Source of the DNA: Acidobacteriota bacterium
Lineage (GTDB): Bacteria; Acidobacteriota; Vicinamibacteria; Vicinamibacterales; SCN-69-37
Direction of reading: 5' to 3'
Length of the DNA: 32,993 bases
Assembly: GCA_024640135.1 (NCBI GenBank)
Contig: JAHEFO010000015.1
Location: forward strand, 1 to 32,993
In this document: in pieces, positions 18,067 through 27,503 of the stretch
How the letters are laid out: every line of letters begins with the position of its first letter
Position numbering within the stretch: the first letter of the stretch is position 1
Program-made: the position numbers and the translations under genes
Notes under the pieces: model-generated
Told to the model about the DNA's origin: nothing
What the model saw: the letters and a program-made list of their open reading frames with translations, nothing else
Database searches by the model: none

Positions 18067-19638
18067 ATGTCGGCCACCACCCTGAATATTGCCCATCTGC
18101 TCGACCAACAGGCCCGTCTGACACCGAGCCGAGAGGCCGTCGTGTCAGGGCCACACCGGTTGACCTACGCGCAGGTACAGGCCGCGGCCAGCCAGGTCGC
18201 GGGTGGATTGCGGGCGCTGGGCCTTCAGCCCGGCGACCACATCGCGCTGTTGTGTCCGAACGTGCCGTACTTTCCCGTTGCCTACTACGGCATCCTCAAG
18301 ATGGGCGGCGTCGTGGTGCCGCTCAATATCCTGCTCAAGCCCCGCGAGATTGCCTATCACCTCCGGGAGTCCGACACCAAGGCGATCATCGTGTTCGAGG
18401 GCACGCCGGAGCTGCCCATGGCGCAGCGCGTGCGTGAGGCTTCCGACGAGGTCGACTCGTGTGCCCATGTGATCGTCGTGACCGTCAGTCCCGAGATCGC
18501 CAGCCCCGTGGAACGGGCGATGACGCTCGCCCAGCTCCAGCACGGGCAGGTTCCGTTCTTTGATACCCATCCGTCGGCGCCGGACGACACAGCCGTGATT
18601 CTCTTCACGTCCGGCACGACCGGACAGCCAAAGGGCGCGGAACTCACACACTTCAACATGGTGACGAACGCGGTGGTGTCGCGTGACCTGATGGCGCCGT
18701 TGCTTCCGTCGGGTGTCGACGTCAGGAACCACTGGCTCATCACGTTACCGTTGTTTCATTCCACCGGTCAGACCGCGCAGATGAATGCCGGCATTGCCGC
18801 GGGCGCGACGCTCGTGCTCATGCCGCGTTTCGACCCCGCAGCAACCCTCAAGCTCATGGAGGAAGAAGGCGTCAAGTGCTGGGTTGGCGTTCCGACGATG
18901 TTCTGGGCGCTGTTGCAGTGCGTGCGGGAAAGGGGCGCCGACCCGTCAGCGGTGGGAGCGTCGCTGAAAGTATGTTGCTCGGGTGGTGCGCCCATGCCGG
19001 TGGCCCTGCTCGAGGATTTCGAGAGGACATTCGACGTGCGCGTGCTGGAGGGGTACGGGTTGTCCGAGACGTCGCCTGTCGCCTGTTTCAATCAGATTCA
19101 GCGGCCATCCAAGCCCGGCACGGTCGGGATGTCCGTGTTCGGGTGTGACGTGCGAGTGGTGGATGACAACGACCAGCCCTTGGCGAGTGGCGAACGCGGC
19201 GAAATCGTGATTCGCGGACACAACGTCATGAAGGGGTACTATAAGCGCCCGAAGGAAACCGCCGAGGCGCTCAAGGGCGGTTGGTTTCACACCGGCGACA
19301 TCGGGGTCATTGATGCCGACGGCTATGTCTCCATCGTCGATCGCAAGAAGGACATGGTGCTGCGCGGCGGCCTGAACGTGTATCCGCGCGAAATCGAGGA
19401 ACTGCTGGTGACGCATCCAGCCGTGTCACTGGCCGCAGTCATCGGGGTGCCCGACGAGCGTCTCGGCGAGGAAATCCACGCCTATGTCGTCCTCAAGCCA
19501 GGCGCCACCGTGACGCCCGAGGAACTCATCTCCTGGAGCAAGAGCCGGCTTGCGGCCTACAAGTATCCCAGGGTGGTGGAGATCCGTGACGCGCTTCCGC
19601 TCGGGCCCACTGGAAAAGTGCTGAAGCGAGCCCTTTAA
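18067..19638 (+). CDS. Long-chain fatty acid-CoA ligase-like AMP-binding enzyme
   Basis: ILFTSGTTGQPKGAELTH, GYGLSETSPVACFN, HTGDIGVIDADGYVSIVDRKKDMVLRGGLNVYPREIEE, PTGKVLKR. Confidence 0.93.
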   Translation: MSATTLNIAHLLDQQARLTPSREAVVSGPHRLTYAQVQAAASQVAGGLRALGLQPGDHIALLCPNVPYFPVAYYGILKMGGVVVPLNILLKPREIAYHLRESDTKAIIVFEGTPELPMAQRVREASDEVDSCAHVIVVTVSPEIASPVERAMTLAQLQHGQVPFFDTHPSAPDDTAVILFTSGTTGQPKGAELTHFNMVTNAVVSRDLMAPLLPSGVDVRNHWLITLPLFHSTGQTAQMNAGIAAGATLVLMPRFDPAATLKLMEEEGVKCWVGVPTMFWALLQCVRERGADPSAVGASLKVCCSGGAPMPVALLEDFERTFDVRVLEGYGLSETSPVACFNQIQRPSKPGTVGMSVFGCDVRVVDDNDQPLASGERGEIVIRGHNVMKGYYKRPKETAEALKGGWFHTGDIGVIDADGYVSIVDRKKDMVLRGGLNVYPREIEELLVTHPAVSLAAVIGVPDERLGEEIHAYVVLKPGATVTPEELISWSKSRLAAYKYPRVVEIRDALPLGPTGKVLKRAL

Positions 19639-19891
19639 TCGGTAATCTGAAATCGGCAATCTGCAATCGCGGTTCTCGAGAAACCGGCAATCGAGGAGTC
19701 GCGTAACCATCCTGCTGTGAATGGTCGGGGAACCGATCGGCAGTTGGTCTTCGAGGACCACCGGTTCATTAGGCAAAGAGATGATCCGATGCTTGCCAGA
19801 TTTCCCGATTCCCCGATTCCCCGATTGCCGATTGCCGATTGCCGATTTATCGATAATCGATTCCAGATTACCGATTCCAGATTTCAGATTC
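19636..19891. repeat. Degenerate AATCGG/AATCTG repeat block with inverted halves between convergent genes
   Basis: Left: TAATCGGtAATCTGaAATCGGcAATCTGcAATCG. Right: ccCGATTccCCGATTccCCGATTgCCGATTgCCGATTgCCGATTtatcgataatcgattcCAGATTaCCGATTcCAGATTtCAGATTcg. The right half is mostly the reverse complement of the left-half units. Confidence 0.85.
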
Positions 19892-20864
19892 GCAGGAGTC
19901 TGGCCGCGTTTCCGCCGAGGATCCCCTCGCGTTCCCGTTCGGTGACAGGCAACGCGCGCAGTGCCTCGAGCATGAGCGGAATGCTGCCGATTTGGTGCGG
20001 GTAGTCGCTTCCAGCCAGGAGGTGATCGGCGCCGGCAAAATCGATCGCCAGTCTCAACGATCCCTGACTGAAGTTGACAGTGTCGTAATAGAAATGCCGC
20101 TTGAGGTAGGCCGTGGGCGGCTCGTCAATGTGCTTCCGGCAGCCGGCGAATGCCCGGTAGCCGCGGTCAAGGCGCTCGGCGAGGTACGGGATCGTTCCAC
20201 CCAGGTGACCCAGGATCCAGCGGATTCTGGGGTAACGCCTGACGACCCCGCTGAACACCAGCTTGGATGCGGCCAGGGTCGTGTCAAACAGGAATCCGTT
20301 GAGCGGCATCAACCAGTACTCGGTCATGGCCTCGACGCCCACAGGGTAGGTCGGGTGAATCATCAGCACGCCATCCCGGTCGTTGGCCTCCTCATACAGC
20401 GGCCAGAAGCACTCGTCGTCCAGGCCCACGCCGTTGACGTTGCTGAAGAGCATCGCGCCAGGCAGATGCAATTTATCAATGGCGCGGACGAACTCGGTGA
20501 CGGCGGCTGCGGGGGCGCAGAGTGGCAGCGTTGCCAGAGGTGCAAACCGGGCTCCACGTTCATCCCGAATGCGCGCAAACGCATCGTTGGTGATCGTCGC
20601 CAGCGTGGCGGCGATCGCCGGCGTCTCGATGTGTGTACCGGGCGTCGTCAGGCTGATGCACTGCACGTCCACGCCCTCGGCGTCCATCACTTCCTGACGG
20701 TAGGCGATGTCGCGATGGCCCCTGACCAGAACGTTGTAGTCGCCAGGGTAGTGAACCAGCGGGTTGCCGTCTGCGTCGCTCGTGACCGTGATGGAGCTGC
20801 CGGATGTTTCGAGCGCTTTCAGGTACTCGGGTGGATAGAAGTGATTGTGGACATCAATGATCAT
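19884..20864 (-). CDS. Amidohydrolase family 2 protein (ACMSD-like)
   Basis: MIIDVHNHFYPPEYL, GVLMIHPTYPVG, GHLGGTIPYLAERLDRGY, LLAGSDYPHQIG. Confidence 0.88.
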   Translation of the reverse strand: MIIDVHNHFYPPEYLKALETSGSSITVTSDADGNPLVHYPGDYNVLVRGHRDIAYRQEVMDAEGVDVQCISLTTPGTHIETPAIAATLATITNDAFARIRDERGARFAPLATLPLCAPAAAVTEFVRAIDKLHLPGAMLFSNVNGVGLDDECFWPLYEEANDRDGVLMIHPTYPVGVEAMTEYWLMPLNGFLFDTTLAASKLVFSGVVRRYPRIRWILGHLGGTIPYLAERLDRGYRAFAGCRKHIDEPPTAYLKRHFYYDTVNFSQGSLRLAIDFAGADHLLAGSDYPHQIGSIPLMLEALRALPVTEREREGILGGNAARLLRI

Positions 20865-20879
20865 GGCTCCGGCCTTTCG

Positions 20880-21947
20880 TCAATCCTCGAATTCATAACA
20901 TCCCGGCATCGCCAGCACGCGCAGACTACCGGATGCGCGACTGAAGGACAGGCTGGCAGGCGAGAACGCCTCCGTTCCGTAAAACTGGACCGTGCGCGTC
21001 TTGTCGCCTGCCGCGTCATAGACATAGGTGTACGGCGCGACGAGACTGACCCAGAGATCGCCGGTGGGAGAGAGCGCGGCGGTCCGCACGATGGGCGCGA
21101 CAAGCGGATAGGTCCCGTCGCCAATTGTCCGGACCGGCCATGTCGTGGGAAGCGACTGGACGTACCCGTCCACATGCGGACCCTCAATATGCCGCTCGAA
21201 TTCGAGCCGGCCGTCCGCGGCGTACTTGCGGAACAGCGGCACGCCGGTCTGGAACACGAAAAGCACGCCGCCGTCGTCGGTGGCAAACGCCGCACCGATA
21301 TTGAGCGCCAGGTGCAGCGGCTGGTCATCTTCATGTCCGGTGAACCGCAACGTGCCAATCTGGCGAACGACGTGTCCCTCGAGGTTGATCTCGGAGACGA
21401 GCGCGCCTGATTCAGGCGCGTTGATCAGGATCGACTTTCCCGTGAACTGCATCGAACCGGTGCCGTTGAGAATCAGGGGCCCGACCGTGAGGCGTGGTGC
21501 CGCCACACCCGGAAGCAGGAACGCCGTGAGGGGGGTGCCGTCTTCGAAGAAGAACTGAATCCGCTCTTGCGAGAACGGCGCGTCGGACACGGCGAAGGCG
21601 CCGTCGCTCGACAGGCTCAGGACTCCTGGCTGGAGCACGGTGCCGTTCTCCATCCCGGCTGTCACGAGCGTCGTCAACTGCGTGCGCGCCTTGTCAACGC
21701 TGAATACGGTGTGCTCGCGCCGATCGAGAATGAGGTACTGGCCGGAGGCCGTCTGGACGAAGGCTGTGGGCTGACGGAACTGGCCGCACATGTGCGCCGG
21801 CAGTCCACCGGCCGGGCGCAGGCGCTCCACGGCTGAGGCACCGGGCAGATCGGGAGATGAGAAGGTGGCCGACGTGGTGGAACCGGCTGAAGCGGCGGCA
21901 ATGGCACAGGTGACGCCGGCCGCGCATCTACGCCAGTCGTTCATCAC
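20880..21947 (-). CDS. Hypothetical secreted protein, beta-propeller-like
   Basis: N-terminal hydrophobic segment and repeated short beta-strand-like segments (e.g. GQYLILDRREHTVFSVDK, DGGVLFVFQTGVPLFRKYAADGRLEFERHIEG, TGDLWVSLVAPYTYVYDAAG). Confidence 0.6.
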   Translation of the reverse strand: MMNDWRRCAAGVTCAIAAASAGSTTSATFSSPDLPGASAVERLRPAGGLPAHMCGQFRQPTAFVQTASGQYLILDRREHTVFSVDKARTQLTTLVTAGMENGTVLQPGVLSLSSDGAFAVSDAPFSQERIQFFFEDGTPLTAFLLPGVAAPRLTVGPLILNGTGSMQFTGKSILINAPESGALVSEINLEGHVVRQIGTLRFTGHEDDQPLHLALNIGAAFATDDGGVLFVFQTGVPLFRKYAADGRLEFERHIEGPHVDGYVQSLPTTWPVRTIGDGTYPLVAPIVRTAALSPTGDLWVSLVAPYTYVYDAAGDKTRTVQFYGTEAFSPASLSFSRASGSLRVLAMPGCYEFED

Positions 21948-21953
21948 ACATGG

Positions 21954-24077
21954 TCAGTAGCGTGCGGTGTCCAGGATCGCCGCCAAAACGTCGGCGGATC
22001 CCGGCAGGATCACTTCTTCGAGATCCGGACAGTAAGCCACCGGGCAGTCCATCGCAGCCACCCGCTTGACGGGGGCGTCGAGGTATCCGAACAGGTCGCT
22101 GGCCGCGCGCGCGGCCAGTTCCGCGCCGAAGCCGCACGTCAGCTGATCTTCGTGAGCGATGATCAGCCGGTTTGTGCTCCGGACCGCTCGCGCAATGGTG
22201 TCCCAGTCATACGGCATGATCGTGCGCAGATCGATGACCTGAACGCTGATGTCTTCCTTCTCCGCCTGTTGCGCGGCCAGCATCGTTCGCTGCACCAGTG
22301 CGCCCCATGTGACGACCGTGACGTCCGTTCCATCCCGCTTGATGGCGGCCTTGCCGAACGGAATCATGTGCTCGGCACCCGTGTATTCGCCCTTGTTGTA
22401 GGTCTGGCGGTACAGATGCTTATGTTCCAGGAACAGCACCGGGTCGTCGCACCGAATCGCGGTCCGGAGCAGGCCGGCGGCGTCATGAGCGTTGGACGGG
22501 TACGCGATGCGAATCCCCGGACAATGCGCAAAGATACTTTCACCAGACTGGCTGTGGTACGGGGCGCCGCCTCGCAGATAGCCGCCGATGGCCGTGCGCA
22601 CGACCATCGGGTTGGAGAACGCGTTGCTCGATCGATAGCGCATCATCGACATCTCGTCGCGGAGCTGCATCATCGCCGGCCAGATGTAGTCGAAGAACTG
22701 GATCTCCACCACGGGCTTGATCCCTCGCGTGGCCATCCCGATGCCGCGGCCCACGATGTTGGCTTCAGCCAGAGGCGAATTGAAGACGCGCGTGCCCCCG
22801 TAGGTCTGCTGCAGGCCGTGCGTCACTTTGAAGACGCCGCCCTTGCCCTTCACTTCCTTCAGGTTGTCCTCGTGCGTCGCATCCGCCACGTCCTCGCCGA
22901 ACATGACGATGCGCGGGTTTCGCGCCATCTCGTCTTTCATGGTGCGGTTGATCGCTGCCACCATCGTGTCCGGTTTGCCTTCAGGGACCGCTGGGCTGTC
23001 GAACTCCTTGCCCGACGGATCGATGTCTGGCGAGTAGACGTACAGGCCCGCCGTGTCCTTCGCCGGCTTTCCGGCTTTGATGGCCGTGTCGGCCGCGGCG
23101 TTGATTTCGGCGTCAACCTCCTTGGCGATCTTCGCCAGTTGAGCATCGGTGGCCAGGCCTTCGCTTGTCAGCCAGGCGGCCAGTTTCGTGATCGGATCCC
23201 GCGTCGCCTCTTCGGCCCGCTCCGCCGGTGTCTTGTACAGTCTTTCGTCATCGGACAGCGAGTGTGAATACGGCCGGACGACTTTGGCGTGGATCAGGGC
23301 CGGCCCCTTGCGCCCGCGGCACCACGCCAGCGCTTCGGCGGCCGCCCGGTAGCTCTCAAGGAAGTCCGTGCCGTCGCAGCTCAAGACCTTCAGGCCCGGA
23401 AACGATTCGACGAGCTTCGACATGTCGCCGCCGGCGGTCTGCACTTCCACCGGTACAGAAATCGCGTATCCGTTGTCCTCAATCATGAAGAGCACCGGCA
23501 ATGCCGAGACGCACGCCGCGTTGAGCGCTTCCCAGAACTCGCCTTCACTGACGGTGCCGTCACCCAGTGAGACATAGACCACTTCGTCCTTCTGGAAACG
23601 ATTCTCCCGGTCTGGGATGTCGGTCAACTGTTCATAGAGCCGTCCGGCCTCGGCGCAGCCCACGGCCTGCAGGCACTGCGTCCCGGTGGGACTCGACTGC
23701 GAGACGATATTGAGCGCCTTGTGTCCCCAGTGCGACGGCATTTGACGACCACCGCTGTTCGGATCCTCCGCCGCGCCCACGCCGCACAAGAACATCTCCA
23801 GCGGCGTCATGCCCAGTGTCAGACAGAGCGCCCGGTCGCGATAGTAGGGGTAGAACCAGTCATGGGCGGCCTTCAACTGCATGCCAGTCGCCGTGAGGAC
23901 GGCCTCGTGTCCGGCACCACTGATTTGGAAAAAGATCAGGCTTTGGCCCTTAAGCTGGATTTCCTTGTCATCGATCCGGCGGGACAGGAGCATCGTGCGA
24001 TATGCGCGAAGCAAATCGCTGCGTGTCAGGCCTTCCCAGGTAGTGGTGGCGGGGGCTGCGCTCTTCATAGGACCCAC
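21954..24077 (-). CDS. 2-oxoacid dehydrogenase E1, alpha and beta subunits fused
   Basis: The N-half has the E1-alpha ThDP motif ([38 protein letters not shown]). The C-half is E1-beta ([10 protein letters not shown]...[44 protein letters not shown]). One uninterrupted 707-aa frame. Confidence 0.93.
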   Translation of the reverse strand: MGPMKSAAPATTTWEGLTRSDLLRAYRTMLLSRRIDDKEIQLKGQSLIFFQISGAGHEAVLTATGMQLKAAHDWFYPYYRDRALCLTLGMTPLEMFLCGVGAAEDPNSGGRQMPSHWGHKALNIVSQSSPTGTQCLQAVGCAEAGRLYEQLTDIPDRENRFQKDEVVYVSLGDGTVSEGEFWEALNAACVSALPVLFMIEDNGYAISVPVEVQTAGGDMSKLVESFPGLKVLSCDGTDFLESYRAAAEALAWCRGRKGPALIHAKVVRPYSHSLSDDERLYKTPAERAEEATRDPITKLAAWLTSEGLATDAQLAKIAKEVDAEINAAADTAIKAGKPAKDTAGLYVYSPDIDPSGKEFDSPAVPEGKPDTMVAAINRTMKDEMARNPRIVMFGEDVADATHEDNLKEVKGKGGVFKVTHGLQQTYGGTRVFNSPLAEANIVGRGIGMATRGIKPVVEIQFFDYIWPAMMQLRDEMSMMRYRSSNAFSNPMVVRTAIGGYLRGGAPYHSQSGESIFAHCPGIRIAYPSNAHDAAGLLRTAIRCDDPVLFLEHKHLYRQTYNKGEYTGAEHMIPFGKAAIKRDGTDVTVVTWGALVQRTMLAAQQAEKEDISVQVIDLRTIMPYDWDTIARAVRSTNRLIIAHEDQLTCGFGAELAARAASDLFGYLDAPVKRVAAMDCPVAYCPDLEEVILPGSADVLAAILDTARY

Positions 24078-24112
24078 CGATTATACCGAAGAGCACCGCC
24101 TATACTGGCCAG

Positions 24113-24436
24113 ATGACACCTCGCGCCGACGTGGTTCGTTGGGACGAGCTGGCCCTTGAGCGGGTGACCGAAATGGTCGCCCGCAAGACGGTTTCTGGCG
24201 ACGAACTGACGCTGACACAGGTATTTCTCAAGAAGGGGGCCCTGGCCCCCCTGCATTCTCACGCTCGAGAGCAGATGATCTACGTCCTCGAGGGCGGGCT
24301 TCGCTTCACGCTGGAGGAGGACGTGACCGTTCGCGAAGGGGAAGTCCTCAGGATTCCGGCCGGCTTGGGCCATCAGTGCGAGGCGCTCGACGATTCGATG
24401 GTCATCGTTGTACTGGGGAAATCAGACGAGCGGTGA
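24113..24436 (+). CDS. Cupin domain protein
   Basis: APLHSHAREQMIYVLEGGLRFTLEEDVTVREGEVLRIPAGLGHQCEAL: the two cupin motifs. Confidence 0.88.
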   Translation: MTPRADVVRWDELALERVTEMVARKTVSGDELTLTQVFLKKGALAPLHSHAREQMIYVLEGGLRFTLEEDVTVREGEVLRIPAGLGHQCEALDDSMVIVVLGKSDER

Positions 24437-24481
24437 ACGTGAGCGTGCGGTGGCCTGGCGGACCTGCTGGACGCGACGCGG

Positions 24482-25165
24482 TCAGTGGACCCGATGCAGA
24501 TGGGTCGGTCTTGGCCTCGGCTTTGGCGGGGGCGGGCGGCGCACCGGTGTCTTCAAATACCACCAGCCCACCGCGAGGCCGCCCAGGTGCGCCAGATGCG
24601 CCACGGTCCCGCCACCCTGGCCGACCGCCTGCGTGAAGGCGATGACACCCATGATGAGCACGAAGACTCGCGCGGTCAGCGGGAAAATCCCGAAGAACAG
24701 AATCGTCCGGTGCGGAAAGATGATCGCCCAGGCCATCAGCAGGCCGTAGACGGCCCCTGACGCGCCAATGGTGGTCGCAAAATATGTACGTTCGGTGGCC
24801 GCGAAAGGCAGCAGGGACACCACCACCATGCACAGGCCTGCACCGATGCCGACCACCGCGTAGTACCTGACGAACGCCTGCGTGCCCCAACGCCGTTCCA
24901 GGTCCACGCCGAACATCCACACCGCCAGCATGTTGAACAGGATATGGAACACGTCGCCGTGCACGAACAAGTAGGTGCCCAGTTGCCAGATCCGCCCCTG
25001 CGTCAGCACCGCCGCCGGCGACAGCCCAAACAGGTTCTGGATTTCCGGCCGCGCCACGAGCGTCGCGACAAACACCGCGACGTTCGCATAAACGATGGCG
25101 CGGACGGCCTGCGTCATCGGACCTGGACCGAAGGTCACGCCTGGATTCTGGGCAAAACGAGCCAC
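24482..25165 (-). CDS. Rhomboid family intramembrane serine protease
   Basis: Catalytic GASGAVYGLLMAWA and HLAHLGGLAVGWWY, plus HILFNMLAVWMFGVDLERRWG. Confidence 0.93.
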   Translation of the reverse strand: MARFAQNPGVTFGPGPMTQAVRAIVYANVAVFVATLVARPEIQNLFGLSPAAVLTQGRIWQLGTYLFVHGDVFHILFNMLAVWMFGVDLERRWGTQAFVRYYAVVGIGAGLCMVVVSLLPFAATERTYFATTIGASGAVYGLLMAWAIIFPHRTILFFGIFPLTARVFVLIMGVIAFTQAVGQGGGTVAHLAHLGGLAVGWWYLKTPVRRPPPPKPRPRPTHLHRVH

Positions 25166-25203
25166 ACTGGGATGCTATAACGAAACGCCGAAACGGATCG
25201 TCG

Positions 25204-26850
25204 TCAGCGGCGGCGCCGGATCAGACCGAGCACACGCGCGCGTGCCGCCGTGAACTCCTGCAGTCTGAGCACGCTGGCCGAGAGGCCGAGGACGCCGACG
25301 CCGACGCTGATGGCGCCGGCCACGCGGAGGCCGGCGCGCAGCGTCTGCGCCGCAGTGGCTCCCCACGTGCCGGGCAGCCACGAAATCCACCCCTGCATGT
25401 CCGGCAGCGACGCGTTCAGCCACGATTCCGTCACCATGGCCGCCGCACCCATGGCCAGCGATGCGGCCAGGATCTTTGCCGACGCCACGGCGATTCGTCT
25501 GCCTTCAAGACCGTGGATGCGGCGTGACAACAGGTAGACCAGCAGCCCGGAGTTGAAGAGCGCCGCGATCGCCGTGCCCAGCGCCAGACCCTGGAAACTG
25601 AGAATCCGCACAAGCGTGAGGTTGAGCACCAGGTTCATCACGATCGAGCTGACGCTGACCAGGACCGGCGTGCGTGGGTCGTTCAGGGCATAGAAGGTGG
25701 GAGAGGCGATCTTGACCGCCGAGTAGCCGATAAGGCCCGGGGCATAGAACAGCAGGGCCATCGCGGTCAGCCGCGTGCTTTCGCTCGTGAACTGACCCCG
25801 CTGAAAAATGAACTCCACAATGGGCCCTCCCAGCACCATCAGGCCCACGGTGGCCGGGACGCTCAGCATCAGCATCAGCCGCAAGCTGCTCGACACGGTG
25901 CGCCGCATGTCATCGAGGGCGCCGGCCGCAGCCTGGCGCGCCACCTCGGGCAGCGCCGCCGTGGCAACCGAGACACCGAAGAGCCCGATGGGCAGGTACA
26001 TCAGACGAAAGGCAAACGCCAGGGCAGAGACCGCCCCCTCGCCCTCTCCCACGGCCAGGTAGGTGTTGACCACCACGTTGACCTGCGCGGCCGCCAGGCC
26101 GAGGGTCCCCGGTCCCATCAGCAGCAGGATTTCCTTCAGGCCCGGATCGCTGAAACTCAGGATGGGCCGGTACCTGAATCCCTGCCGGTACAGCAGCGGC
26201 ACTTGGACCAGGATCTGGCCGAGCCCCCCAATGAGGGCGCCGATGGCGATACCGACAATCTTGTGCAGGCCCCATCCCTCGCAGAATGGAACGATGGCCA
26301 CGGCGCTGAAGAGGACGCCCACGTTGTAGATGGCCGGCGACAGGGCAGGGATGAAGAATCGGCGGAGCGAGTTCAGCATGCCACCCAGCGCCACGGCGAC
26401 GGCCACCAGGGTCAGGAACGGCATGACAATGCGGGCCAACTGGACCGTCAGGGCCAGCCGGGCGGCCCCGTCGGCCCCGGCGGGGTCGGAGCCGCCGAAG
26501 TCGGGCAGCAGGCTGAGCAGGGGCTCGGCGTAGATAATCCCCAGCACTACCAGCACCGTCGTCACCACCAGTAACGCGTTGATGACCAGGTTGCCCAGGC
26601 GCCACGCGGCCTCCTTCCCCTCGTTCTTGAGATACCGGGTGAAGGTCGGGACAAAGGCGGCGCTCATCGCACCTTCGGCAAACAGGTCCCGGACGAGGTT
26701 GGGGATCCGGTTGGCGATCTGGAACGCATCCTGGGCCATACCGGTGCCGAACAGGCCCGCCATCACCTGGTCGCGGACCAGACCCAGCAGCCGGCTGGTC
26801 ATGACCGCGAGCCCGATGGTTCCGGCAGACTTCGCGAGGCGTTCAGACAT
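25204..26850 (-). CDS. murJ: Lipid II flippase MurJ (MviN)
   Basis: TSRLLGLVRDQVMAGLFGTGMAQDAFQIANRIPNLVRDLFAEGAMSAAFVPTF is the canonical MurJ N-terminus. Start MSERLAK (26850) preferred over the ORF start at 26892. Confidence 0.95.
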   Translation of the reverse strand: MSERLAKSAGTIGLAVMTSRLLGLVRDQVMAGLFGTGMAQDAFQIANRIPNLVRDLFAEGAMSAAFVPTFTRYLKNEGKEAAWRLGNLVINALLVVTTVLVVLGIIYAEPLLSLLPDFGGSDPAGADGAARLALTVQLARIVMPFLTLVAVAVALGGMLNSLRRFFIPALSPAIYNVGVLFSAVAIVPFCEGWGLHKIVGIAIGALIGGLGQILVQVPLLYRQGFRYRPILSFSDPGLKEILLLMGPGTLGLAAAQVNVVVNTYLAVGEGEGAVSALAFAFRLMYLPIGLFGVSVATAALPEVARQAAAGALDDMRRTVSSSLRLMLMLSVPATVGLMVLGGPIVEFIFQRGQFTSESTRLTAMALLFYAPGLIGYSAVKIASPTFYALNDPRTPVLVSVSSIVMNLVLNLTLVRILSFQGLALGTAIAALFNSGLLVYLLSRRIHGLEGRRIAVASAKILAASLAMGAAAMVTESWLNASLPDMQGWISWLPGTWGATAAQTLRAGLRVAGAISVGVGVLGLSASVLRLQEFTAARARVLGLIRRRR

Positions 26851-26890
26851 TCGAGGAAGACATTGGCACAGCCGTGCCACCGGTGGGCAC

Positions 26891-26928
26891 AAAAAGAAGG
26901 GGCCTCAATCCCTGCGATTGAGACCCCT
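26891..26928 (-). terminator. Intrinsic terminator 5' of murJ
   Basis: Minus strand: aggggtctcaatc-gcagg-gattgaggcccct followed by tctttttg. One mismatch in a 13-bp stem. Confidence 0.8.
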
Positions 26929-27002
26929 GCCCGGAGGATGGATGAGAGACACTTTCGCGTCTTTCACCAAACTTAGACGGCAGAGGCGTCGGAATAGTTT
27001 GG
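26897..27002 (-). promoter_or_regulatory. Candidate structured leader/attenuator between yqeY and murJ
   Basis: Minus-strand order: CCAAACT...AGTTTGG stem enclosing GACG-CCTCTGC-CGTC, then AGACGC-GAAA-GTGTCT, then a terminator-like hairpin. The loop CCTCTGC is complementary to GCAGGGG at the base of the terminator. Confidence 0.5.
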
Positions 27003-27034
27003 CGAGGTTTGGCTGACAAGGTGTTGGGTGTGGA

Positions 27035-27490
27035 TCAGGCCAGCGTGGCCAGTCTGGCTTTGACCGCCTCAGCCACTGTCCTGCCGTCGAATGACTGCCC
27101 CGCGAGGGCCGTGGTGACGGCCTTGATGACCTTGCCCATGTCCTTGATTGACGTGGCGCCGACCTCAACGATGGCGGCATCGATTGCCGCCGAAACGGCC
27201 GCCGGATCGGCGGCCGGAGGGAGATACCGGCCCAGAAATGTAATCTCCGCCTGTTCTTTGTCCGCCAGTTCGTCCCGTCCCCCCGCCCGGAACTGCTCAA
27301 CCGAGTCGCGCCGCTGCTTGACCAGTTGCTGCACCACCTGGAGCGACTCGGCTTCGTCGAGCGCCCGGCCTTTCTCGATCTCCCGGTTCATCAGGGCGGC
27401 CTTGAGCATGCGGAGGGGGCCGAGCGAGGCCTGATCGCGCTGGCGCATGGCATCGGCAATGTGTTCGGTGATCTTGGCCAGGAACGTCAT
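27035..27490 (-). CDS. yqeY: GatB/YqeY domain protein
   Basis: AMRQRDQASLGPLRMLKAALMNREIEKGRALDEAE...EITFLGRYLPPAADPAAVSAAIDAAIVEVGATSIKDMGKVIKAV. Confidence 0.92.
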   Translation of the reverse strand: MTFLAKITEHIADAMRQRDQASLGPLRMLKAALMNREIEKGRALDEAESLQVVQQLVKQRRDSVEQFRAGGRDELADKEQAEITFLGRYLPPAADPAAVSAAIDAAIVEVGATSIKDMGKVIKAVTTALAGQSFDGRTVAEAVKARLATLA

Positions 27491-27503
27491 AGCGCAGAGT
27501 GTA

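Noticed and set aside
19798-19891. CCGATT repeats as a CRISPR array
   Set aside because: Units are only 7-8 bp, degenerate and contiguous, without 20-40-bp spacers or cas genes.
19992-21410. 472-aa plus-strand ORF opposite the amidohydrolase and propeller genes
   Set aside because: Shadow ORF spanning two convincing minus-strand genes.
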